Part shown: positions 32,412 through 40,981 of the stretch, in pieces
Layout of the letters: every line of letters begins with the position of its first letter
How positions within the stretch are numbered: the stretch's first letter is position 1
Origin: Aldersonia sp036524855
GTDB lineage: Bacteria; Actinomycetota; Actinomycetes; Mycobacteriales; Mycobacteriaceae
Assembly: GCA_036524855.1 (NCBI GenBank)
Contig: DATDBL010000133.1
Coordinates: 4,554-68,553, forward strand
Direction: 5' to 3'
DNA length: 64,000 nucleotides
Notes under the pieces: model-generated
What the model was told of the DNA's origin: nothing
What the model saw: the letters and a program-made list of their open reading frames with translations, nothing else
The model's database searches: none
Translations under genes and position numbers: made by a program

Positions 32412-34043
32412 TTGAGCAGGCAGAGCCTTACCAAGGCACATGCGAAGATCACGGAGTTGTCGTGGGATCCCACCTTCGCCACTCCCGCAACCCGGTTCGG
32501 CACCGACTACACCTTCGAGAAGGCGCCGAAAAAGGATCCGCTCAAGCAGATCATGCGGTCCTATTTCCCCATGGAGGAGGAGAAGGACAACCGCGTGTAC
32601 GGCGCGATGGACGGCGCGATCCGCGGCAACATGTTCCGCCAGGTGCAGCAGCGCTGGCTGGAATGGCAGAAGCTCTTCCTGTCGATCATCCCGTTCCCGG
32701 AGATCTCCGCGGCCCGCGCGATGCCCATGGCGATCGACGCGGTGCCGAACCCCGAGATCCACAACGGGCTTGCGGTGCAGATGATCGACGAGGTCCGTCA
32801 CTCCACGATCCAGATGAACCTCAAGAAGCTCTACATGAACAACTACATCGACCCGGCCGGGTTCGACATGACCGAGAAGGCGTTCGCGAACAACTACGCG
32901 GGCACCATCGGCCGGCAGTTCGGCGAGGGCTTCATCACCGGCGACGCGATCACGTCCGCGAACATCTACCTCACCGTCGTCGCCGAAACCGCCTTCACGA
33001 ACACGTTGTTCGTGGCGATGCCGGACGAGGCCGCCGCCAACGGCGACTACCTGCTGCCGACGGTGTTCCACTCGGTGCAGTCCGACGAGTCCCGGCACAT
33101 CTCCAACGGCTACTCCATCCTGCTTATGGCCCTGGCCGACGAGCGCAATCGCCCACTGCTGGAACGGGATCTGCGCTACGCGTGGTGGAACAACCACTGC
33201 GTGGTCGATGCCGCGATCGGGACGTTCATCGAGTACGGAACCAAGGACCGCCGCAAGAACCGCGAAAGCTACGCGGAGATGTGGCGGCGGTGGATCTACG
33301 ACGACTACTACCGCAGCTACCTCATCCCGCTCGAGAAGTACGGCCTGACGATCCCGCACGACCTCGTCGAAGAGGCGTGGAAGCGCATCACCGAAAAGGG
33401 CTACGTCCACGAGGTGGCACGGTTCTTCGCCACCGGCTGGCCGGTGAACTACTGGCGGATCGACACGATGACCGACAAGGATTTCGAGTGGTTCGAGCAC
33501 AAGTACCCGGGGTGGTACTCGAAGTACGGCAAGTGGTGGGAGGAGTACAACCGGCTCGCCTACCCCGGCCGCAACAAGCCGATCGCGTTCGAGGAGGTCG
33601 GGTACCAGTACCCGCACCGCTGCTGGACCTGCATGGTGCCGGCCCTCATCCGCGAGGACATGGTGGTGGAGAAGGTGGACGACCAGTGGCGCACCTACTG
33701 CTCGGAGACCTGCTACTGGACCGACGCGGTCGCGTTCCGGAGTGAGTACGACGGCCGCCCGACGCCGAACATGGGTCGGCTCACCGGCTTCCGCGAGTGG
33801 GAGACGCTGCACCACGGCAAGGACCTCGCCGACATCGTGTCGGATCTCGGCTACGTGCGCGACGACGGTAAGACCCTCGTGGGGCAGCCGCACCTGCACC
33901 TCGACGATCCGAAGAAGCTGTGGACCCTCGACGACGTCCGCGGCAACGTGTTCCAGAGCCCGAACGTGTTGCTGAACCAGATGTCCGACGAGGACCGCGA
34001 GGCCCACGTGGCCGCATACCGGGCGGGAGCCGTGCCGGCCTGA
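32412..34043 (+). CDS. prmA/mimA: Propane 2-monooxygenase-type hydroxylase, large (alpha) subunit
   Basis: A 543-aa soluble diiron monooxygenase alpha subunit. It inserts one oxygen atom into small alkanes, ketones such as acetone, or phenols. The two iron-ligand motifs are visible: NGLAVQMIDEVRHSTIQ (ExxH, near residue 130) and VQSDESRHISNGYSIL (DExRH, near residue 228). The sequence GDYLLPTVFHSVQ precedes the second. The length equals that of known PrmA/MimA. The start is TTG 32412 with a GGAGG site nine bases before. It is the first gene of an operon with reductase, beta subunit, coupling protein, a small protein and GroEL-like chaperonin; a strong hairpin follows its stop. Confidence 0.95.
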   Translation: MSRQSLTKAHAKITELSWDPTFATPATRFGTDYTFEKAPKKDPLKQIMRSYFPMEEEKDNRVYGAMDGAIRGNMFRQVQQRWLEWQKLFLSIIPFPEISAARAMPMAIDAVPNPEIHNGLAVQMIDEVRHSTIQMNLKKLYMNNYIDPAGFDMTEKAFANNYAGTIGRQFGEGFITGDAITSANIYLTVVAETAFTNTLFVAMPDEAAANGDYLLPTVFHSVQSDESRHISNGYSILLMALADERNRPLLERDLRYAWWNNHCVVDAAIGTFIEYGTKDRRKNRESYAEMWRRWIYDDYYRSYLIPLEKYGLTIPHDLVEEAWKRITEKGYVHEVARFFATGWPVNYWRIDTMTDKDFEWFEHKYPGWYSKYGKWWEEYNRLAYPGRNKPIAFEEVGYQYPHRCWTCMVPALIREDMVVEKVDDQWRTYCSETCYWTDAVAFRSEYDGRPTPNMGRLTGFREWETLHHGKDLADIVSDLGYVRDDGKTLVGQPHLHLDDPKKLWTLDDVRGNVFQSPNVLLNQMSDEDREAHVAAYRAGAVPA

Positions 34044-34047
34044 CCCG

Positions 34048-34093
34048 GCGGGTGGGTGGCGCTGGAACTCCAACGAGCCACCGCCACCCGCCC
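34048..34093 (+). promoter_or_regulatory. Intercistronic hairpin between prmA and prmB
   Basis: GGCGGGTGG (34048-34056) pairs exactly with CCACCCGCC (34085-34093), and GTGGC/GCCAC pair inside. No U-run follows. Such stems often stabilise or process mRNA so that the first gene is made in excess; this role is inferred. Confidence 0.55.
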
Positions 34094-34131
34094 GACCACT
34101 TTGCCCGTCAGTAGAATTCAGGAGATCCGTC

Positions 34132-35175
34132 GTGGCAGACCACCACCGCATCAACTTCGAGCCCGTCGACCTCGAGATGGAGGTCGGTGAGGACGAGAAC
34201 GTCCTCGACGCCGCCTTCCGGCAGGGCATTCACCTCATGCACGGCTGCCGCGAGGGCCGCTGCTCGGCGTGCAAGTCCTACGTCCTCGACGGCGAGATCC
34301 AGATGGACGACTACTCGACGTTCGCCTGTAACGACGCGGAGGTCGAAGAGGGCTACGTGCTGCTCTGCAAGTCGCACGCGTTCAGCGACTGCACAATCGA
34401 ACTGCTGAACTTCGACGAGGACGAGTTGCTGGGCGGGTTCCCGATCCAGGACGTGCGCACTCGGGTGACCGCGCTGGAACCGATGACCGGCGACATCGTC
34501 TCGCTGCGGCTCGAGGCCGTCGAGCCGAGCGTGTTCGAGTTCAAGCCGGGGCAATACGCGGACGTGCACATCCCCGGCACGGAAGAACACCGCTCGTTCT
34601 CGATGGCGACCACCCAGTCCACCCCGGGCAAGGTGGAATTCCTGATCAAGAAGTACCCGGGTGGGAAGTTCGCCGGCCTGCTCGAGGACGGCCTCTCCGT
34701 CGGCGACGAGATCGCACTCACCGGACCGTACGGATCGTTCACGCTCAAGGAGGGGCACATCCTCCCGGTCGTGTGCATCGGCGGCGGCGCTGGCATGGCG
34801 CCGGTCCTCTCGCTGCTACGGCACCTGAGCGAGACGGAAAGTGCACGGCCCGTGCGCTTCTACTACGGCGCACGCACGCCGTCGGACCTGTTCTACCTCG
34901 ACGAGATCCTCACCCTCGGTGCGGCATTGACGGACTTCGAGTTTGTCGCGTGCCTGTCCGAGTCGATGGACGATCCACCCGGCGGGGCGATGCGCATCGA
35001 GCAGGGCAACGTCACCGACATCGTCGAGGTGAGCGAGGCAGATCTCGCGAAGGTGGAGGTCTACATGTGCGGACCACCGCCGATGGTCGACGCCGCGCTC
35101 GCGCTGCTCGAATCACACACCGTGCCCAAGGATCAGGTCTTCTACGATAAGTTCACTAGCCCCGGCTTCGATTGA
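34132..35175 (+). CDS. prmB/mimB: Propane monooxygenase reductase
   Basis: A 347-aa electron-transfer subunit. It has an N-terminal plant-type [2Fe-2S] ferredoxin with Cys in HGCREGRCSACKSYVLDGE and LLCKSHAF (residues 37-85). An FAD domain follows with the RSFSMATT motif (near residue 163), then an NAD domain with GGGAGMAPVLSLLRHL (near residue 220) and the end motif MCGPPPMVDAALALLE. It passes electrons from NADH to the diiron hydroxylase. The GTG start at 34132 is followed by ADHHRINFEPVDLEM; a GGAGATCC-like site lies before it. Confidence 0.95.
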   Translation: MADHHRINFEPVDLEMEVGEDENVLDAAFRQGIHLMHGCREGRCSACKSYVLDGEIQMDDYSTFACNDAEVEEGYVLLCKSHAFSDCTIELLNFDEDELLGGFPIQDVRTRVTALEPMTGDIVSLRLEAVEPSVFEFKPGQYADVHIPGTEEHRSFSMATTQSTPGKVEFLIKKYPGGKFAGLLEDGLSVGDEIALTGPYGSFTLKEGHILPVVCIGGGAGMAPVLSLLRHLSETESARPVRFYYGARTPSDLFYLDEILTLGAALTDFEFVACLSESMDDPPGGAMRIEQGNVTDIVEVSEADLAKVEVYMCGPPPMVDAALALLESHTVPKDQVFYDKFTSPGFD

Positions 35176-35218
35176 CTCGTCGGCAGCCCAACCCATTTCA
35201 CCCGACAGGAACGAACAG

Positions 35219-36325
35219 ATGACGGCATCCACACCGCCCAAGGAACGCAGCTTCCCGACCATCGAGTTCACCGACTCCGAGGCCGGCGCGATCGACTTCC
35301 CGAGTTCGAAGAGTAGGAAGTTCACCTACTACAAGCCGGCCAAGCTGCGGTCGACGATGTACGAGGACGTCACCGTCGACGTCCAGCCCGACCCCGAACG
35401 CCACCTCACCCAGGGCTGGATCTACGGGTTCGCCGATGGCCCGGGCGGTTACCCGAAGGAGTGGACGAAGGCGCAGTCGTCGAACTGGCACGCGTTCCTC
35501 GATCCCAACGAGGAGTGGGACCAGACGATCTACCGCAACAACTCCGCGGTGGTGCACCAGGTGGACCTGTGCCTGCGCAACGCCAAGCGGGCGCACGCCT
35601 ACGACGGCTGGAACACACCGTGGCTCAAGTTCATCGAGCGCAACCTCGGGGCGTGGATGCACGCGGAGAACGGCCTGGCGCTGCACGTGTTCACCTCGAT
35701 CCAGCGCTCCTGCCCGACGAACATGATCAACACGGCGGTCGCGGTGAACGCGGCGCACAAGATGCGTTTCGCGCAGGACCTCGCGCTGTTCAACCTCGAC
35801 CTGTCCGAGGCCGTCGAATCGTTCGACGGGTCCGCGCACAAGGACGTCTGGCAGTCCGCACCGGAGTGGCAGGCCACCCGGGAGGTCACCGAACGCCTGA
35901 CCGCCGTGGGCGATTGGTGCGAGCTGCTGTTCGCGTCGAACATCGTCTTCGAACAACTCGTCGGGGCGCTGTTCCGTAGCGAACTCGTCATGCAGATCTC
36001 GGCGCGCAACGGCGACTACATCACGCCCACCATCGTCGGCACCGGCGAGCACGACTACGACCGCGACCTCGCCTACACCCGCAACCTGTACCGCCTGCTC
36101 ACCCGCGACCCGGAGTGCGGCGAGGCCAACAAGGAACTCTTCGGCGAGTGGCTTTCGATCTGGGTTCCCCGCTGCCTCGACGCGGCCCGTGCCCTGCAAC
36201 CGATCTGGTCGCAGCCGGCCGACAAGGCCGTCACGTTCGCGTCCAGCTTCGAGGCCGCGACCGCGAAATTCCGTTCCCTGCTCGAGGACCTCGGGCTCGA
36301 CATTCCCAAGGAGTTGGACAAGTGA
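35219..36325 (+). CDS. prmC/mimC: Propane monooxygenase hydroxylase, small (beta) subunit
   Basis: A 368-aa beta subunit of the diiron hydroxylase. The fold resembles the alpha subunit without iron ligands. Diagnostic segments are RKFTYYKPAKLRSTMYEDVT, GGYPKEWTKAQSSNWHAFLD, WDQTIYRNNSAVVHQVDLCL and VGTGEHDYDRDLAYTRNLYR. It associates with PrmA in the (alpha-beta)2 hydroxylase. ATG 35219 has an ACAGGAACG site. The stop overlaps the next start (GTGA), indicating coupling. Confidence 0.93.
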   Translation: MTASTPPKERSFPTIEFTDSEAGAIDFPSSKSRKFTYYKPAKLRSTMYEDVTVDVQPDPERHLTQGWIYGFADGPGGYPKEWTKAQSSNWHAFLDPNEEWDQTIYRNNSAVVHQVDLCLRNAKRAHAYDGWNTPWLKFIERNLGAWMHAENGLALHVFTSIQRSCPTNMINTAVAVNAAHKMRFAQDLALFNLDLSEAVESFDGSAHKDVWQSAPEWQATREVTERLTAVGDWCELLFASNIVFEQLVGALFRSELVMQISARNGDYITPTIVGTGEHDYDRDLAYTRNLYRLLTRDPECGEANKELFGEWLSIWVPRCLDAARALQPIWSQPADKAVTFASSFEAATAKFRSLLEDLGLDIPKELDK

Positions 36326-36663
36326 GCATGCAATTCGGATCGGCCACCGAGTTCTCGAACATGTGCGGGGTCACGCTGATGAACACGCCCATTGGGCGGG
36401 TCGTCGCGGAGGTCATGGGCGCCAAGGACGGCGTCGAGCTCACCGAGTACCCCTCGATGATCCGTGTCGACGGGCAGAAGCTGCTCGCCTTCGACTACGC
36501 GGAACTCACCGAGGCGCTCGGCGAGGAGTTCGACGGCTCCATCTTCGAGGAGATCAGCTCGACCCACTACGGCCGCATGGTGCATCTCGACGAGAAGACC
36601 ATCCTGTTCGCCAGCCCCGAGGACGCGGCCGAGTACATCGGCTTCGACCTCACGGCACGGTAG
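36322..36663 (+). CDS. prmD/mimD: Monooxygenase coupling (effector) protein
   Basis: A 113-aa MmoB/DmpM-type effector that docks on the hydroxylase and tunes electron transfer. It reads SMQFGSATEFSNMCGVTLMN, TPIGRVVAEVMGAKDGVELT and YPSMIRVDGQKLLAFDYAEL; VExTEYPSMIRVD is the family core. The GTG at 36322 overlaps the upstream TGA and is 8 bases from AAGGAG. An ATG at 36328 is the alternative start, losing two residues. Confidence 0.92.
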   Translation: MSMQFGSATEFSNMCGVTLMNTPIGRVVAEVMGAKDGVELTEYPSMIRVDGQKLLAFDYAELTEALGEEFDGSIFEEISSTHYGRMVHLDEKTILFASPEDAAEYIGFDLTAR

Positions 36664-36670
36664 GTGCGTC

Positions 36671-36979
36671 ATGACTGTGATCGCTGAGCACGCGGCTCTC
36701 GACGTCCGGCACGACGTGGCCTGCCGGGCGCACGCGGTGGCGATGGCGCGGTGCGTCACCGCGGTGATGGCCGGCACCGGAATGGATCTCGAATCCGCCC
36801 AACGGCTCACCCTGCGCGAGCTGCCGGCGGACGCGAACCGCAACGCGCTGTTGCAGCGGCGCCGGTCGATCGGGCTGAGCCTGTGCCGGCACAGTCGCGT
36901 CGTCGTCGACGAGGACGGTCAGACGATCCCGCTCGACGAGTTGGCGTCACGCATCATGCACCATCCGAGCAATTCCTAG
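36671..36979 (+). CDS. Unknown 102-aa protein in the monooxygenase operon
   Basis: The protein starts MTVIAEHAALDVRHDVACRA, then HAVAMARCVTAVMAGTGMDL, ESAQRLTLRELPADANRNAL and LCRHSRVVVDEDGQTIPLDE. It has three cysteines and four or more histidines but no recognised motif. It is seven bases after the coupling protein and 19 before the chaperonin, so it is translated with the operon. In known propane and acetone monooxygenase clusters a short protein occupies a similar place without assigned role; assembly or metal delivery is a guess. Confidence 0.7.
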   Translation: MTVIAEHAALDVRHDVACRAHAVAMARCVTAVMAGTGMDLESAQRLTLRELPADANRNALLQRRRSIGLSLCRHSRVVVDEDGQTIPLDELASRIMHHPSNS

Positions 36980-36998
36980 ACCTCGAGGAGGAACAGCC

Positions 36999-38648
36999 AT
37001 GGCAAAGGAGCTGCGGTACAACACCGAGGCGCGCTCGCGTCTCGAACTGGGCGTCAACGCCCTCGCCGACGCGGTGAAGGTGACGCTCGGGCCGAAGGGC
37101 CGAAACGCGGTGCTGGAGAAGCTCACCGGCCCGCCAACCATCACCAACGACGGCGTGACCATTGCGCGTGAAATCCAGCTGCGCGACCCGTTCGCGAACA
37201 TGGGCGCGCAGCTGGTCAAGGAGGTCGCGATGAAGACGAACGGTGTCGTCGGCGACGGCACCACCACCGCGACGGTGCTGGCGCAGGCGATGGTGCGGGA
37301 GGGCCTGCGGGCGGTCGACGAGGGTGCCAACCCGATGCGGGTGCGCCGCGGGATCGAACGCGCGGTCACGACGGTGGTCGCCTCGCTGGAACGCCAGGCC
37401 GTGCAGATCGGCGGGCACGGCGACCTCGAACGCATCGCGTCGCTGGCCGCCAGCGACGACGACGCGATCGGCGCCGTCATCGCCCAGGCCGTCGACTACG
37501 TCGGCAAGTCCGGCATCGTCACCACCGAGGAGAGCGAGACGCTCGGCATGTCGGTGAATATCGTCGACGGCATCGAGTTCGACCACGGCTACATCTCCGG
37601 GTACATGGTGACCAACCCGGAGCGGATGGAAGCCGTGCACGAGGACCCGCTGATCCTGCTGACGAACAAGAAGATCACGGCCGTGCAGGACATCATGCCC
37701 AGCATCGAGGCCGCCAAGCGCGCGGACCGGCCGCTGGTGGTGCTGGCCGAGGACGTCGACGGTGCCGCGTTGCAGTTGCTGGTCGGCGGGAACATGCATA
37801 AGACGATGCAGTCCGTGGTGGTGCGCGCGCCGGGCTTCGGCCATCGGCGGGTGGCCGAACTGCAGGACCTCGCGGTGGCGCTCGGTGGCCACGTGATCGC
37901 GAAGGACACGGGCATCGAGTTGTCGGAGGTCACCGGGGCGCACCTCGGGTCGTGCGACCGGATCACCGTCACGGAGGACTCCACGACGATCGTCGGCGGT
38001 CGGGGCGATCAGAGCCTGCTCGACGCGCGGATCGCGCAGTTGCAGGCGCAGCTCGACCGGGCCCGCATCGACGCCGATCGCGACAGCCTCGAGCTGCGGA
38101 TCGCGCGGCTGACCGGGCGGGTGGCGGTCATCCGGGTGGGCGGTGCGACCAGCGTCGAGTTGAAGGAACGGATGCTGCGGGTCGAGGACGCGCTGGCCGC
38201 GACCCGGGCGGCGGTGGAGGCTGGCATCGTCTCCGGCGGCGGCACCGCGCTCGCGCAGGCGCACCGCGCACTGGCCGAGTTGGAGTTGACCGGTGACGGG
38301 GCGGTCGGCGTCGAGGTGGTGCGACGTGGCCTCGCCGAGCCGCTGCGGTGGATCGCGATCAACGCCGGTTACGAGGGTGACGAGGTGGTCGAGATCGTTT
38401 CCGGGCTGCCGATCGGGCACGGCTTCAACGCGCTGACCGGCGCCTACGGCGACATGTTCGACGAGGGCGTGATCGATCCGCTGAAGGTCACCCGAGCTGC
38501 GCTGGAGTCTGCGGCCTCGATCGCGGCGCTGCTGATCACCACCGAGACTGCGGTGGTGGAGGAGGTCGTCGGCAATCCCGGCGCGATCTTGGCGCCCGGC
38601 TTCGGTGACCTCGCGGAGGGGATGGTCCGGCCGTCGAACATCTACTGA
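36999..38648 (+). CDS. mimG: GroEL-like chaperonin dedicated to the monooxygenase
   Basis: A 549-aa chaperonin. It has the Hsp60 hallmarks LGPKGRNAVLEKLTGPPTIT, VVGDGTTTATVLAQAMVREG, IVSGGGTALAQAHRALAELE. It lacks the GGM-rich tail of housekeeping GroEL, ending GDLAEGMVRPSNIY, which matches the accessory chaperonins (MimG) needed to fold the MimA large subunit in mycobacteria. The ATG at 36999 follows GAGGAGG. No GroES gene is adjacent, so it must use the genomic GroES or work without one. Confidence 0.93.
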   Translation: MAKELRYNTEARSRLELGVNALADAVKVTLGPKGRNAVLEKLTGPPTITNDGVTIAREIQLRDPFANMGAQLVKEVAMKTNGVVGDGTTTATVLAQAMVREGLRAVDEGANPMRVRRGIERAVTTVVASLERQAVQIGGHGDLERIASLAASDDDAIGAVIAQAVDYVGKSGIVTTEESETLGMSVNIVDGIEFDHGYISGYMVTNPERMEAVHEDPLILLTNKKITAVQDIMPSIEAAKRADRPLVVLAEDVDGAALQLLVGGNMHKTMQSVVVRAPGFGHRRVAELQDLAVALGGHVIAKDTGIELSEVTGAHLGSCDRITVTEDSTTIVGGRGDQSLLDARIAQLQAQLDRARIDADRDSLELRIARLTGRVAVIRVGGATSVELKERMLRVEDALAATRAAVEAGIVSGGGTALAQAHRALAELELTGDGAVGVEVVRRGLAEPLRWIAINAGYEGDEVVEIVSGLPIGHGFNALTGAYGDMFDEGVIDPLKVTRAALESAASIAALLITTETAVVEEVVGNPGAILAPGFGDLAEGMVRPSNIY

Positions 38649-38701
38649 CGGCGGGCCGTCGATTACCTACTGACGGGCGGCCGCGGCGGGCGTGTGTCAA
38701 T

Positions 38702-38717
38702 GTGAGACGTGCATCAC
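38702..38717. promoter_or_regulatory. TGAGACG motif before the Fis-type regulator gene
   Basis: GTGAGACGTGCATCAC lies 80 bases before the regulator start. It matches 13 of 16 bases with the minus-strand site upstream of prmA. This suggests that the regulator also binds its own promoter. Confidence 0.5.
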
Positions 38718-38796
38718 ACCCCCGCCGCGTACCCTCGATGTCGGCCGTGGAGGGGCGCGGTACGGACGATCGCAAACGGGCGAAGGACGGACCTGC

Positions 38797-40629
38797 ATGC
38801 ATCGACTCAGCGCGTCGGGTCAACACAGCGCCGACGAGGTACGACGTGCGCGGGAGCGGTTTATCGACGACGACGACCCGAGCGGCGTCGTTCGCGAGCA
38901 GATCGTCGTTCGCGAGCAGATCACTGTCTCGTGGCGTCGGTCCAAGGCGCTGCAGGTCCAGGCCGATCGGGCCGACCTGCAGTTCGTGCGTGAGCCGAAC
39001 CTGGACAGCCCGCTGGTGACGGCCGCGGGGCCGGTGCTGCGCGAACTCACCGACGGTCTCGGCGACGAGACGGTCAGCGTCATCCTGACCTCCGCGGACG
39101 GGGTGGTGCTGACCCGGATGTCGTCGAGCAGTCGGCTCAACAACGCGCTCGACTCGGTGCTGCTCGCCCCCGGCTACAGCTATTCGGAGGAGTCGGTCGG
39201 CACCAACGGGATCGGCACCGCGCTCGAGACCCGGATGCCGACGCTCGTGACCGGCGCGGAGCACTATGCCGACTGGCTCGGCGAGTTCGCGTGCGCCGGG
39301 GTGCCGATCATCCACCCGATCTCGGGCGTGCTCATGGGGGCGCTCGACCTCACCGGCTGGCATACCGCCGGCGGTCCGATGCTCGCCACGCTGGCCCGTT
39401 CGGCCACCAACCAGATCCAGACCCGGTTGCTCGAGCAGTCCGGCACCGCGCAGAACGCCCTGCTCAACGTGTACCTGCGGGTGTGCCGCCGCTCCCCGCA
39501 GGCGGGGGTGCTCGCCATCGGCGACGACTTCGTGCTGATGAACCAGCGGTTACGGCGTGGCCTCGACGCCGCCGATCAGGCGGCGCTGCTCGAACACGCC
39601 ATGGACGAAACGGCCGGATCATCGATTCGCCGCGTCGACGTCGTGCTGCCCAGTGGGGTGGTGGTGCGGATGCGCCGCACCGACGACTCGCTGTCAGAAC
39701 TCGGACCGGGCATGGCGGTATTCCAGGTGCACCAGGAGAAGCAGTCACTCGACGCGCCGGCGGTGGCGTCGGGCTCGCGGTCTGTGCCGGATTCGCTGCC
39801 CGGGTTGGCGGGCACCAGCGCGCCGTGGCGTCGATGTTGCGCCGAGGTGATGGAGTGCGTGCGCAAGGGGCGCTGGGTGGTGGTCGCCGGTGAGGTCGGG
39901 TCAGGCCGTCGCGCGCTGTTGAAAGCCGCGTTCGGGCAACAGTATCCGGGCCGGGAGCCGCGGGTGTTCGCGGCGGCCGACCTGCGCGACGACTCGCCGG
40001 GGCGCGGAGTGTTGCGGGACGAGGTCGCACGCGAGGGCTTCAACGTCGTCATCCGCGACCTCGACACGTTGAGCGAGACCGAGCAGGCGGTGATCGCGGC
40101 TATCCTGCACGGCCGTCGAGGCTCGGGGTGGGTCGGCGCGACGGTGGGTTGCGTCGACGAGAACACGGTCGACGAGAACACGGTCGACGACAGCCCCACC
40201 GCCGCCCTCGTGATGCTGTTCGAGGCCACGGTGGACGTGCCGGCGCTGCGGCACCGCATCGAGGACCTGCACGATCTGGTGCCGCTGCTGATCCGGCAGG
40301 TCGGCCGCGGCGCCGGGCCGACGCTCTCGCCCGCGGCGATGCGGCAGTTGTGCAAGTACAGCTGGCCGGGCAATGTCGCGCAGTTGCGTCAGGTGCTGCG
40401 GGATGTGGTGCAGCGGCAACGCAGCGGTTTCGTCGACGTCGCGCAGCTTCCGCCCGTGGTCCGGGCGCTGAGTCGGCACACCCTGACGCAGCTCGAGGCG
40501 CTCGAGCGCGACGCGATCGTCCGTAGCCTCGAGGACAACGGCGGCAACAAGAAGGCCGCCGCGGCGGCCCTCGGTATTTCCCGTGCGACCATCTACCGGA
40601 AGATCCGGGAGTTCGGGATCGACGTCTGA
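38797..40629 (+). CDS. mimR: Fis-family regulator of the monooxygenase (MimR/AcoR-like)
   Basis: A 610-aa activator. The N-terminal GAF-type sensor (VSWRRSKALQVQADRADLQF, YSEESVGTNGIGTALETRMP, HPISGVLMGALDLTGWHTAG) spans residues 40-210. The central AAA-like domain is degenerate: its Walker A is AGEVGSGRRALLKAA, with Arg instead of Lys, and the sigma-54 contact GAFTGA is absent. The C-terminal Fis helix-turn-helix is LEDNGGNKKAAAAALGISRA with TIYRKIREFGI. Actinobacteria lack sigma-54, so this class acts with ordinary sigma factors. ATG 38797 has GAAGGA before it. Two exact in-frame tandem duplications occur (VVREQI twice; VDENT twice). Confidence 0.9.
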   Translation: MHRLSASGQHSADEVRRARERFIDDDDPSGVVREQIVVREQITVSWRRSKALQVQADRADLQFVREPNLDSPLVTAAGPVLRELTDGLGDETVSVILTSADGVVLTRMSSSSRLNNALDSVLLAPGYSYSEESVGTNGIGTALETRMPTLVTGAEHYADWLGEFACAGVPIIHPISGVLMGALDLTGWHTAGGPMLATLARSATNQIQTRLLEQSGTAQNALLNVYLRVCRRSPQAGVLAIGDDFVLMNQRLRRGLDAADQAALLEHAMDETAGSSIRRVDVVLPSGVVVRMRRTDDSLSELGPGMAVFQVHQEKQSLDAPAVASGSRSVPDSLPGLAGTSAPWRRCCAEVMECVRKGRWVVVAGEVGSGRRALLKAAFGQQYPGREPRVFAAADLRDDSPGRGVLRDEVAREGFNVVIRDLDTLSETEQAVIAAILHGRRGSGWVGATVGCVDENTVDENTVDDSPTAALVMLFEATVDVPALRHRIEDLHDLVPLLIRQVGRGAGPTLSPAAMRQLCKYSWPGNVAQLRQVLRDVVQRQRSGFVDVAQLPPVVRALSRHTLTQLEALERDAIVRSLEDNGGNKKAAAAALGISRATIYRKIREFGIDV

Positions 40630-40732
40630 CTCTTTTTGAGACGGTCGATGTGACCTCCGTCACTCACCATTGGGGGTGACAACGCCTTTGCCGCAATTGT
40701 TCTCGCGGCAGGTGCAGGAGGAGGTCGACGTC

Positions 40733-40927
40733 ATGAACACTGCGCGGGTATGGCTCGCGGCCGTCGGGTGCGGGTGCGCCGAACCGGTCGACGCCCCGAC
40801 CGTCCGTGACGATCAGATGCGCACCTGGCGGCCCGAGCGTGGGGCGGTGTACCGGAGCGGTCGTCGCTACCTCACGTGGGACGAGCTACGTGTGCGGTTC
40901 GATCTGGTGGAGGTGGCCGCGTCCTGA
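40733..40927 (+). CDS. Small hypothetical protein
   Basis: A 64-aa protein starting MNTARVWLAAVGCGCAEPVD and ending RYLTWDELRVRFDLVEVAAS. The WRPERGAVYRSGRRYLTWDE stretch is conserved-looking and basic. ATG 40733 has a strong AGGAGGAGG site. It lies between the regulator and L-2-hydroxyglutarate oxidase genes. The function is unknown; C-G-C near the N-terminus could bind metal. Confidence 0.5.
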   Translation: MNTARVWLAAVGCGCAEPVDAPTVRDDQMRTWRPERGAVYRSGRRYLTWDELRVRFDLVEVAAS

Positions 40928-40981
40928 CCCGGGGGTGTGTCGGGTCACGTCGACGGGCACGGGTGGGGCGCCACTGGCAGG

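Noticed and set aside
32277..34229. A 650-codon minus-strand frame opposite the hydroxylase gene
   Set aside because: The plus strand encodes a canonical diiron hydroxylase with iron-ligand motifs. The minus frame has a composition typical of antisense shadows.
36954..38420. A long minus-strand frame opposite the chaperonin
   Set aside because: It is rich in Asp, His, Arg and Gly with no domain pattern, and the plus strand is a clear Hsp60.
38649..38700. Terminator between chaperonin and regulator genes
   Set aside because: The segment has repeated CTACTGACGG-like words but no clean stem-loop with a T-tract.
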